A program made the position numbers and the translations under genes. From Candidatus Krumholzibacteriia bacterium (lineage in GTDB: Bacteria > Krumholzibacteriota > Krumholzibacteriia > LZORAL124-64-63), in contig JALUJS010000112.1 in the NCBI GenBank assembly GCA_027056825.1, positions 1-5,201 of the forward strand: DNA of 5,201 nucleotides. Direction: 5' to 3'. Position 1 is the first letter of the stretch, and every line of letters starts with the position of its first letter. The notes under the pieces were generated by a model that worked only from the letters and a program-made list of their open reading frames with translations, did no database searches and was not told the origin of the DNA. Positions 1-5,018 of the stretch are shown here, one piece after another.

Positions 1-138
1 AACTCCATCGTCAAGTCCGATCCCCGCATGCCCTTCGGGGGAGTCAAGATGAGCGGACTGGGCCGCGAGCTGGGGCGTTTCGGCCTCAGGGAATTCGTGA
101 ATATCAAAGGTCTAAATATTTATCCCGCTGACAGTTGA
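1..138 (+). CDS. NAD(P)-dependent aldehyde dehydrogenase, C-terminal fragment (succinate-semialdehyde dehydrogenase-like)
   Basis: The window opens inside this gene. The last 45 codons are visible, ending in TGA at 136-138. They carry the usual C-terminal aldehyde dehydrogenase signature: PFGGVKMSGLGRE (residues 11-23 of the fragment) followed by FGLREFVNIK. Family members oxidise an aldehyde to a carboxylate with NAD(P)+ in the cytoplasm. The GRELGRFGLREFVNIK form is closest in my memory to Sad/YneI-type succinate-semialdehyde dehydrogenases. The catalytic Cys and Glu and the cofactor fold lie outside the window, so the substrate is not settled. The last ten or so codons (GTG AAT ATC AAA through ATT TAT CCC) are clearly richer in A+T than the other genes here. 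The gene converges on the glutaryl-CoA dehydrogenase gene, with 59 bases between the two stop codons. The family call is firm; the substrate is a guess. Confidence 0.9.
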   Translation, partial: NSIVKSDPRMPFGGVKMSGLGRELGRFGLREFVNIKGLNIYPADS

Positions 139-144
139 CGCTTG

Positions 145-198
145 GCCCGCATTATTGAATCGCCTTGCGGGATCGCGTAGCGATTCAATAATGCGGGC
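145..198. repeat. Perfect 19-bp inverted repeat with 16-nt loop between convergent genes
   Basis: The left arm GCCCGCATTATTGAATCGC (145-163) is exactly reverse-complementary to the right arm at 180-198. The 16-base loop (164-179) can itself form a 3-bp mini-stem, GCG 167-169 with CGC 174-176. The middle of each arm is A+T-rich, unlike the surrounding GC-rich genes. The element fills most of the gap between the aldehyde dehydrogenase stop and the glutaryl-CoA dehydrogenase stop, and its last base is the final base of the latter's TAG. As RNA it would form a strong hairpin on either strand, so a bidirectional transcription end or mRNA 3' stabiliser is plausible. Neither side has a U-run, so it is not a classical intrinsic terminator. 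The other option is a dispersed palindromic (REP- or MITE-like) element. I see no target-site duplication at its ends. Confidence 0.85.
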
Positions 199-1364
199 TA
201 GCGGAATGCGGGGTGCCCGGTGATCTCCGCGCCCACGATGAGCGTGTGGATGTCATGGGTGCCCTCGTAGGTCCGGACCGACTCGAGGTTGGCCATGTGG
301 CGGCCGGGGGAGAACTCGCCGGTCACACCGGCGGCGCCCAGGATGTCCCGGGCCTGGCGGGCGCACTGCAGGGCCATGTCCACGTTGTTGCGCTTGGCCA
401 GCGAGACCAGCGGCACCTCGTTGACCCCCGCGTCCTTGAGGCGCCCAAGCTGCAGGGTGAGGGCCTGGGCCTTGGTGATCTCGGTGAGCATGCCCACCAG
501 CTTGTCCTGGACCAGTTGGAAAGAGGACAGGGGACGGGAGAACTGGGTGCGGGCCCCGGCGTACTCCAGGGCGGTGGCGAAGCAGTCGCAGGCCGCGCCC
601 ACGGCGCCCCAGGCGATGCCGTAGCGGGCCTCGTTGAGGCAGGACAGGGGAGCGCGCAACCCCCTGGCCCCGGGCAGGCGGGCGCTGTCCGGCACCCGCA
701 CCTCGTCCAGGACCAGCTCGCCCGTGTCGCTGGCCCGCAGGCTCCACTTGCCGTGGACCGGCGCGGTGGAAAAGCCCGGCGTTCCTCTTTCCACCAGGAA
801 TCCCATGACCCCTTCGGGTCCGCGGGCCCATACCACGGCCACGTCGGCCAGGTCGGCGTTGGTGATCCACAGCTTGTTGCCGTGCAGGATCCAGTCCTGG
901 CCGTCGGGAACGGCGGTGGTTTCCATGCCGCCCGGATCGGACCCGTGATCCGGTTCGGTCAGGCCGAAGCAGCCGATGCTGCGGCCGGTCGCCAGCTCCG
1001 GCAGCCACCGGCGCTGCTGTTCAGCGGAGCCGTAGGTGGCGATGGGCCACATCACCAGGCTGCCCTGCACCGAGACGAAGCTGCGCAGCCCGCTGTCGCC
1101 CCTTTCCAGCTCCCGGCAGATCACGCCGTAGATGGTGTGGCTCAGTCCGGGGCATGACGGCCCGGTGATGGACGCGCCCAGCAGGCCCAGTTCGCCCAGG
1201 CGGGGGACCAGGTCCACCGGAAAGGTGCCGGCGTCGAAGTGCTCCTGGACCACCGGGCGGAATTCCCGGGTGACGAAATCGCGCACCACGTCGCGCACGG
1301 CGCGTTCCTCGTCCGACAGGGTGGCGTCCAGGCGGTAGAAATCCACGTCCGGCAACAGGGGCAT
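198..1364 (-). CDS. gcdH: Glutaryl-CoA dehydrogenase (acyl-CoA dehydrogenase family)
   Basis: The 388-residue protein is full length for the family. It should be a soluble FAD enzyme that oxidises and decarboxylates glutaryl-CoA to crotonyl-CoA in lysine, tryptophan and glutarate breakdown, passing electrons to ETF. The three acyl-CoA dehydrogenase domains run in order: N-terminal helical (about 16-127), middle beta (about 131-226, with signature GCFGLTEPDHGSDP at 131-144) and C-terminal helical (about 238-384). Features typical of glutaryl-CoA dehydrogenase rather than other acyl-CoA dehydrogenases are ELERGDSGLRSFVSVQ (85-100) with Arg94, LNEARYGIAWG (243-253), LTEITKAQ, and TYEGTHDIHTLI (365-376) with the catalytic base Glu367. 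The ATG at 1364 follows the NifU-domain stop by one base. A GGAG lies about 10 bases upstream of it, inside that gene, so the two are probably co-transcribed and coupled. The stop (198-200) touches the inverted repeat at 145-198. Confidence 0.95.
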   Translation of the reverse strand: MPLLPDVDFYRLDATLSDEERAVRDVVRDFVTREFRPVVQEHFDAGTFPVDLVPRLGELGLLGASITGPSCPGLSHTIYGVICRELERGDSGLRSFVSVQGSLVMWPIATYGSAEQQRRWLPELATGRSIGCFGLTEPDHGSDPGGMETTAVPDGQDWILHGNKLWITNADLADVAVVWARGPEGVMGFLVERGTPGFSTAPVHGKWSLRASDTGELVLDEVRVPDSARLPGARGLRAPLSCLNEARYGIAWGAVGAACDCFATALEYAGARTQFSRPLSSFQLVQDKLVGMLTEITKAQALTLQLGRLKDAGVNEVPLVSLAKRNNVDMALQCARQARDILGAAGVTGEFSPGRHMANLESVRTYEGTHDIHTLIVGAEITGHPAFR

Positions 1365-1365
1365 G

Positions 1366-1584
1366 TCAGATCTGCTCCACGGCGACGACTTCGGGGATGG
1401 CGGCCTTGAGGCGGGCTTCGATGCCCTGCTTGAGGGTCATGGTGCTCATGGGGCAGCTGCCGCAGGCGCCCATGAGGCGGACGATGACGACCCCGTCGTT
1501 GAAGTCGATGAATTCCACATCGCCGCCGTCGTTCTGCAGGGCGGGCCGGATCTCATCGAGCACCGCCTGGATCTTTTCCTTCAT
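1366..1584 (-). CDS. NifU C-terminal-domain protein (Nfu-type Fe-S cluster scaffold/carrier)
   Basis: This 72-residue protein is just the NifU C-terminal (Nfu) domain, a common stand-alone form. Such proteins bind a [4Fe-4S] cluster, shared between two subunits through a CxxC pair, and hand it to target enzymes in the cytoplasm. The core features are visible: LDEIRPALQNDGGDVEFIDF (9-28), then VRLMGACGSCPMSTMTLKQG (35-54) with Cys41 and Cys44, and a final EIARLK-like helix before PEVVAVEQI. The ATG at 1584 is chosen because GGAGG (1596-1592 on the minus strand) sits 7 bases upstream and the family's N-terminus aligns there. The same frame stays open further upstream, but that part is antisense to the phosphatase gene and does not look like protein. 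It is the first gene of a leftward pair with glutaryl-CoA dehydrogenase (TGA, one base, ATG). No N-terminal A-type or NifU scaffold domain is present. Confidence 0.93.
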   Translation of the reverse strand: MKEKIQAVLDEIRPALQNDGGDVEFIDFNDGVVIVRLMGACGSCPMSTMTLKQGIEARLKAAIPEVVAVEQI

Positions 1585-1591
1585 GAATTCG

Positions 1592-1596
1592 CCTCC
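1592..1596 (-). promoter_or_regulatory. Ribosome binding site of the NifU-domain gene
   Basis: GGAGG on the minus strand, 7 bases before the ATG at 1584. It fixes the start of this short gene against a much longer open frame that continues upstream without a comparable site. Confidence 0.8.
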
Positions 1597-1618
1597 GGAT
1601 GGGGTGGAAGTTCCCCCC

Positions 1619-1647
1619 AAACTAAACACGGGCCCCGGGAGGGTCAA
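1619..1647 (-). promoter_or_regulatory. Candidate sigma-70-like promoter for the NifU-domain/gcdH unit
   Basis: On the minus strand, TTGACC (1647-1642) and TAGTTT (1624-1619) are separated by exactly 17 bases. The -35 hexamer matches the consensus well (TTGAC). The -10 hexamer is weak, with 3 of 6 positions matching. The site lies about 35 bases upstream of the NifU-domain start codon, leaving a short leader that contains the GGAGG site. It is a pattern match only, and the sigma-factor preference of this organism is unknown. Confidence 0.45.
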
Positions 1648-1657
1648 CCGGTTGGCC
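1642..1657. promoter_or_regulatory. Candidate operator palindrome between the two divergent promoters
   Basis: The sequence GGTCAACCGGTTGGCC is a near-perfect 16-bp palindrome. The central CAACCGGTTG is perfect, and one mismatched pair (1644/1655) interrupts the arms. It covers the -35 hexamer of the leftward promoter and ends at the edge of the -35 hexamer of the rightward one. A dimeric regulator bound here could act on both directions. No regulator gene is in the window, so this is a candidate only. Confidence 0.35.
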
Positions 1658-1686
1658 TTGTGCCCGCGCCGGGATTGGCCTAGAAT
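1658..1686 (+). promoter_or_regulatory. Candidate sigma-70-like promoter for the phosphatase/transporter/SAM hydrolase unit
   Basis: TTGTGC (1658-1663) and TAGAAT (1681-1686) are 17 bases apart. The -10 matches the consensus at 5 of 6 positions and the -35 at 3 of 6. Transcription would begin near 1693, giving a leader of about 40 bases to the GTG at 1732. A+T-rich hexamers are scarce in this GC-rich region, which makes the -10 more convincing. It is still only a pattern match. Confidence 0.45.
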
Positions 1687-1696
1687 CCCGGCGCGG
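1664..1696. promoter_or_regulatory. Perfect 13-bp dyad spanning the rightward -10 element
   Basis: CCGCGCCGGGATT (1664-1676) and AATCCCGGCGCGG (1684-1696) are exact reverse complements around a 7-base centre, GGCCTAG. The dyad covers the promoter spacer, the -10 hexamer and the expected start point. Both neighbouring genes point away from it, so it is not needed as a terminator. A repressor-type operator is the simplest reading. A DNA cruciform or the remnant of an older terminator are other options. Confidence 0.5.
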
Positions 1697-1712
1697 CGGG
1701 ACGGTCCGCCGC
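1693..1712 (+). promoter_or_regulatory. Possible hairpin at the 5' end of the rightward mRNA
   Basis: GCGGCGG (1693-1699) can pair with CCGCCGC (1706-1712) around a 6-base loop. If transcription starts near 1693, this stem would be the very 5' end of the mRNA. It would sit just before the AAGGAG site at 1717-1722 and leave that site free. It might protect the mRNA 5' end. Its left arm shares 1693-1696 with the upstream 13-bp dyad. In sequence this rich in G and C, a 7-bp stem may be chance. Confidence 0.3.
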
Positions 1713-1716
1713 ACCG

Positions 1717-1722
1717 AAGGAG
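1717..1722 (+). promoter_or_regulatory. Ribosome binding site of the phosphatase gene
   Basis: AAGGAG, 9 bases before the GTG at 1732. It supports the use of a GTG start in the absence of a nearby ATG in frame. Confidence 0.7.
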
Positions 1723-1731
1723 CCTGCGCAC

Positions 1732-2550
1732 GTGGTTACGGAGAACATCAGCAGTGAACTCGCAGCCCTGCGCGACCTGGTGCGCGAGGCCGCCGCGGTG
1801 GTGGGAGACGCCCTGGAAGGGGCGAGCCCCGTGGCCGCCAAGGGCGGCACCGAATTCGTCACCGAGGCCGACCGTCGCAGCGAGGAACTCCTGCTGGAGG
1901 GCCTCGGCCGCCTGTTTCCCGGTGAGGCGGTGATGGCGGAAGAATCCGGGGACCATCCCGGCCGCGCCGGCCGAGCCTGGTTCGTCGATCCTCTCGATGG
2001 GACCACCAATTTCGCCCACGGCTATCCCTTCTACTGCGTCTCGGTGGGCGCGCGCGACGAACAGGGCCTGCAACTGGCCGCGGTCTGCGCGCCGGCTTTG
2101 GGCGAGTTCTACCTCGCCGAGCGGGACCGGGGCGCCCACCTGCTGTCCCTGCGCACCGGCGCCGGACGCTCCCTGCCGGTCCGCGGCGCGGTTCCCCTGT
2201 CCGGGGCCCTGTTGGCCACCGGCTTCCCCTACGTGCGGGACGACCTGGTGGTCCGCAACACGGGGCTCGTGCGCGCCTTCCTGCAGGCTCCCTGCCACGG
2301 GGTGCGGCGGGCCGGCAGCGCGGCCCTGGACCTCTGCCACGTGGCCGCCGGCCGGCTCGACGGGTACTGGGAGTTCCGCCTGCGTCCCTGGGACACCGCC
2401 GCGGGCGTCCTGGTGGCCCGCGAGTGCGGGGTTGCTGTCACCCGCGCGGACGGGACCACCGAGGAATTGCCCCATGCTGATATCCTGGCCGCCCCGCAGC
2501 CCCTGCACGCGGCCATGCTCGAGGTGCTGACCCGCGAAGGAGGGCCCTGA
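1732..2550 (+). CDS. Inositol monophosphatase family protein
   Basis: The 272-residue protein belongs to the Mg2+-dependent inositol monophosphatase (SuhB-like) family. These are cytoplasmic phosphatases for inositol phosphates and related small phosphates such as histidinol phosphate. The metal-binding motifs are all present: FVTEADRRSE (42-51), MAEESG with Glu70/Glu71, WFVDPLDGTTNFAHGYPF (83-100) with Asp86, Asp89 and Thr91, and RPWDTAAG (218-225) with Asp221. The DGTTNFAHG form fits inositol or histidinol phosphatases better than CysQ-type PAP phosphatases, which usually read DGTKEF. The exact substrate is open. It starts at GTG 1732 behind AAGGAG. Its TGA shares one base with the ATG of the transporter gene, so the two are translationally coupled. 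It heads the rightward unit under the promoter near 1658-1686. Confidence 0.93.
   Translation: MVTENISSELAALRDLVREAAAVVGDALEGASPVAAKGGTEFVTEADRRSEELLLEGLGRLFPGEAVMAEESGDHPGRAGRAWFVDPLDGTTNFAHGYPFYCVSVGARDEQGLQLAAVCAPALGEFYLAERDRGAHLLSLRTGAGRSLPVRGAVPLSGALLATGFPYVRDDLVVRNTGLVRAFLQAPCHGVRRAGSAALDLCHVAAGRLDGYWEFRLRPWDTAAGVLVARECGVAVTRADGTTEELPHADILAAPQPLHAAMLEVLTREGGP
2537..2544 (+). promoter_or_regulatory. Ribosome binding site of the NhaC-family gene
   Basis: AAGGAGGG, 5 bases before the ATG at 2550, inside the last codons of the phosphatase gene. This strong site, with the TGATG stop-start overlap, decides the start. Confidence 0.75.
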
Positions 2551-4175
2551 TGGACCTGCCCGCCGCCCTGACCGGCACCCCGTGGTCGCTTCTGCCCCCG
2601 GTGCTGGCCATCGGCCTGGCCCTGTGGAAGCGGCAGGTGGTCGTGGCCCTGGTCCTGGGGGTGTGGGTCGGCGCCCTGCTGCTGACGGGCAATCCCTTTA
2701 CCGCCGCGCTGCGCCTGGGGGACCGGTACCTCGTCAGCGCCCTGGCCGACCCGGACCACGCCTCCATCGTCCTGTTCTCCACCATCCTGGGCGGCATGGT
2801 GGGCGTCCTGGCCCGCAGCGGCGCCACCGCCGGCATCGTGCACGCCCTGCGCCGCGCGGTGACCGGCCGGCGCGGCGGCCAGGTCTCCACCGCGGCCATG
2901 GGCACGGTGATCTTCTTCGACGACTACGCCAACACCCTGCTGGTGGGATCGACCATGCGGCCGCTCACCGACCGCTTGCGCATCTCCCGGGAAAAGCTGG
3001 CCTGGCTCGTGGACAGCACGGCCGCGCCGGTCACCTCGGTGGCCGTGGTCTCCACCTGGATCGGCTTCGAGGTGGGACTCATCCAGGACGCCATGGCCAA
3101 GCTGCAGGACGGCGGTACGGCCTACACGTTCTTCCTGCGCACCATCCCCTACAGCTTCTATCCCCTGCTGACGCTTTGCCTCGTGTACATGGTGAGCCTC
3201 AGCGGACGTGATTTCGGACCCATGCTCAAGGCCGAACGCCGCGCCTGGCGGACCGGCAAGGTCCTGGCGCCCGGCGCGCGGCCGGCCAGCGACCTGCCGG
3301 GTTCCGGGGACGGGAACGAGGGCGTCGATCCGGGGCGGGGGCAGGCCCATCCGCTGCTGGGCGGCCTGCCCATCCTGGCGGTGATTCTGGCCACCGCCGG
3401 GGGGCTGTACTTCGGGGGGTTGCACGAGGCCCGGCTGGCGGGTCTGAACCACCCGGACCTGCGCGCCATCCTGAACCACGCCGACAGTTTCAAGGTCCTG
3501 ATGTGGGCTTCGGTGGCCGGGGCCGCCCTGGCCATCCTGCTGAACGTGGGCGCCAGGCGGCTGACCCTGGCCGAGGCCATGGACGGGTTCAGCGAGGGCT
3601 GTCGCGCCATGCTCATCGCCGTGACGATCCTGATCCTGGCCTGGTCGCTGGGGGCGGTGTGTGACGACCTGGACACCGCCGGATACCTGGTGCGGATCGC
3701 CGGCGGCCTGCTCTCGCCGCGGCTGTTGCCGGCGGTGATCTTCGTCCTTGGCGCCGCGGTCAGCTTCGCCACCGGCACCAGTTGGGGAACCATGGCCATC
3801 CTCATGCCCCTGGTCTACCCCCTGGGGGCCAAGCTGCCGGTGGAGGCGGGCCTGCCCGCCGGCATCGCCACGGCGATCCACCTGGCCTCGGTGCGGGCGG
3901 TCATGGCCGGGGCGGTTTTCGGGGACCACTGCTCGCCCATCTCCGACACCACCATCATGTCGTCCCTGGCCGCGGGTTCCGACCACGTGGACCATGTGCG
4001 GACCCAGATGCCCTACGCCCTGGCTGTGGCCCTGGTCGCGGTGGTCTGCGGTTACCTGCCCGCGGGCTTCGGCCTTTCGCCCTGGCTGTCCCTGGCCCTG
4101 GGCGCGGGCGCCCTCGCGGTGCTGCTGTGGTGGCGCGGCCGGGGCCCCGGCATGCCGGAGGAGGACACCGCGTGA
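2550..4175 (+). CDS. nhaC: NhaC-family Na+/H+ antiporter-like membrane transporter
   Basis: A 541-residue inner-membrane protein of the NhaC (Na_H_antiporter) family, whose members exchange or co-transport Na+ or H+ with ions or small organic solutes. I count about 12 hydrophobic segments, roughly at 15-46, 72-90, 113-133, 160-178, 200-216, 270-290, 315-333, 352-370, 393-427, 441-458 and 488-527, some of these being pairs. A hydrophilic loop at about 217-268 splits the two halves. Family motifs are FFDDYANTLLVGSTMRP (122-138) with the Asp124/Asp125 pair, DSTAAPVTSVAVVSTW (155-170), FATGTSWGTMAILMP (406-420) and FGDHCSPISDTTIMSS (457-472). Its start overlaps the phosphatase stop by one base, and its stop overlaps the next gene by four (GTGA). 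The symbol marks the family. The transported solute is not proven and could be organic rather than Na+, given the SAM-cleaving partner. Confidence 0.92.
   Translation: MDLPAALTGTPWSLLPPVLAIGLALWKRQVVVALVLGVWVGALLLTGNPFTAALRLGDRYLVSALADPDHASIVLFSTILGGMVGVLARSGATAGIVHALRRAVTGRRGGQVSTAAMGTVIFFDDYANTLLVGSTMRPLTDRLRISREKLAWLVDSTAAPVTSVAVVSTWIGFEVGLIQDAMAKLQDGGTAYTFFLRTIPYSFYPLLTLCLVYMVSLSGRDFGPMLKAERRAWRTGKVLAPGARPASDLPGSGDGNEGVDPGRGQAHPLLGGLPILAVILATAGGLYFGGLHEARLAGLNHPDLRAILNHADSFKVLMWASVAGAALAILLNVGARRLTLAEAMDGFSEGCRAMLIAVTILILAWSLGAVCDDLDTAGYLVRIAGGLLSPRLLPAVIFVLGAAVSFATGTSWGTMAILMPLVYPLGAKLPVEAGLPAGIATAIHLASVRAVMAGAVFGDHCSPISDTTIMSSLAAGSDHVDHVRTQMPYALAVALVAVVCGYLPAGFGLSPWLSLALGAGALAVLLWWRGRGPGMPEEDTA
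4157..4164 (+). promoter_or_regulatory. Ribosome binding site of the SAM hydroxide adenosyltransferase gene
   Basis: GGAGGAGG, 7 bases before the GTG at 4172 and inside the end of the transporter gene. It sets the start at GTG 4172. The same frame is open well upstream, but that stretch lies over the transporter coding sequence and has no family similarity. Confidence 0.8.
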
Positions 4176-4978
4176 ACGGCATCGTCACCCTGACCACCGA
4201 TTTCGGCCTCCGGGATCCCTGGGTGGCCGAGGTCCGGGGCGCGGTGGCCTCGGTGTGGGCCCGGTATCCGGGCTTCCGGGGCCAGGTGGTGGACCTGGGC
4301 CACGACCTGCCGCCCCATGACGTGCGCGCGGCCGCCTGGTTCCTGCGCCGGGCCACGGAGGCCTGGCCCCGCGGCACGGTCCACCTGGCGGTGGTGGATC
4401 CGGGGGTGGGCACGGAGCGGCCCGCGGTGGCCTGCCGCCGCGACGGGGTGATCTTCGTCGGCCCCGGCAACGGCCTGTTCGGGTTCCTCGCCGAGAGCGG
4501 ACCGGTGGAGGTCGTGCACCTGGACAATCCCCTGTGGCGCGGCCATCCGCGCACCGGGATCCTCTCGAGGACCTTCCACGGGCGCGATCTTTTCGCGCCG
4601 GCAGCGGCGCACCTGGCCGCCGGGGCGCAACTCCAGCAGGCCGGACCGCCCGGGTGCGAGGCCGATCTGGGCAAATTGCCCGCTCCGGCAACGGGGTCGC
4701 GGCAGGCTGCGATCGTGTGGATCGACCGCTTCGGCAACGCCGTCACGGACTTGGAGCGGAACAGCGCCCTGGGACGCGAACTGGAGGGCGGCGGCACGGT
4801 CCTTGCGGCGGGAGCGCCGGTGGCCGGACCGGTGACCGCCTACGGGTCCGCACCCGGGCCGGATCCGTTCTGGTACTGGGGCAGCGGCGGCACCCTGGAG
4901 ATCGCGGCCGCCGGCGGTCGGGCCGCGGACCTGCTGGGACTGGTCCCGGGGCTGGTCCTCGAGGTGCCCGCTACCTAG
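4172..4978 (+). CDS. S-adenosyl-L-methionine hydroxide adenosyltransferase (SAM hydrolase, DUF62 family)
   Basis: The 268-residue protein is the normal length for this family. It splits SAM with water/hydroxide into adenosine and L-methionine. It is related to the SAM-dependent chlorinase SalL and fluorinase FlA. The N-terminal VTLTTDFGLRDPWVAEVRG (5-23), HLAVVDPGVGTERPA (71-85), FVGPGNGLFG (95-104) and RTFHGRDLFAPAAAHLA (133-149) are family motifs. The C-terminal barrel domain has IDRFGNAVTDL (184-194) and GSGGTLEIA (237-245). The Asp-Arg-His triad of hydroxide-using members appears as Asp76, Arg83 and His136, so hydrolase rather than halogenase activity is expected. The start is GTG 4172 behind GGAGGAGG. 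It overlaps the transporter stop as GTGA, indicating coupled translation. The physiological role of these enzymes is not well defined; control of SAM or recycling of methionine and adenosine are possibilities. Confidence 0.93.
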   Translation: MNGIVTLTTDFGLRDPWVAEVRGAVASVWARYPGFRGQVVDLGHDLPPHDVRAAAWFLRRATEAWPRGTVHLAVVDPGVGTERPAVACRRDGVIFVGPGNGLFGFLAESGPVEVVHLDNPLWRGHPRTGILSRTFHGRDLFAPAAAHLAAGAQLQQAGPPGCEADLGKLPAPATGSRQAAIVWIDRFGNAVTDLERNSALGRELEGGGTVLAAGAPVAGPVTAYGSAPGPDPFWYWGSGGTLEIAAAGGRAADLLGLVPGLVLEVPAT

Positions 4979-5008
4979 ATTCATGGCTGAAACGTTTCCT
5001 GACCCCAC

Positions 5009-5015
5009 GGGAGAG
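5009..5015 (+). promoter_or_regulatory. Ribosome binding site of the lipoprotein gene
   Basis: GGGAGAG, 3 bases before the ATG at 5019, with its GGGAG core 5 bases away. It favours this ATG over the in-frame ATG at 4983, which has no purine-rich site at the right distance. Confidence 0.65.
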
Positions 5016-5018
5016 CCC

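Noticed and set aside
145..198. A classical Rho-independent terminator
   Set aside because: The stem is strong, but neither strand has a T-run after it (TAGCGG on one side, CAAGCG on the other), so it is listed as an inverted repeat with possible termination function.
190..212. A short direct repeat AATGCGGG at 190-197 and 205-212 as a possible target-site duplication of the inverted repeat
   Set aside because: The first copy lies inside the right arm and the second lies in gcdH codons. The copies do not flank the element, so they are not a duplication of its insertion site.
213..1157. A 314-codon open frame on the plus strand, antisense to gcdH
   Set aside because: Its translation is Gly/Ala/His-rich with no recognisable family. 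It lies entirely opposite the conserved gcdH coding sequence, and long antisense frames are expected at this GC content.
1585..2508. An upstream extension of the NifU-domain frame that would give a 380-residue protein
   Set aside because: The extra 308 residues are antisense to the phosphatase gene and its control region and show no family similarity. The ATG at 1584 has a GGAGG 7 bases upstream and matches the family N-terminus.
2229..3995. A 588-codon open frame on the minus strand, antisense to the phosphatase and transporter genes
   Set aside because: The product is low in complexity (Gly, Gln, His, Arg, Asp repeats) with no domains. It mirrors the codon bias of the real genes on the other strand.
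3782..4171. An upstream extension of the SAM hydrolase frame over the transporter gene
   Set aside because: The extension is a His/Gly/Pro-rich shadow of the transporter. Family similarity begins at GTG 4172, right after GGAGGAGG.
4983..5018. An in-frame upstream ATG start for the lipoprotein
   Set aside because: There is no ribosome site at the right distance, and the added residues (acidic and proline-containing) would make a poor signal peptide n-region.
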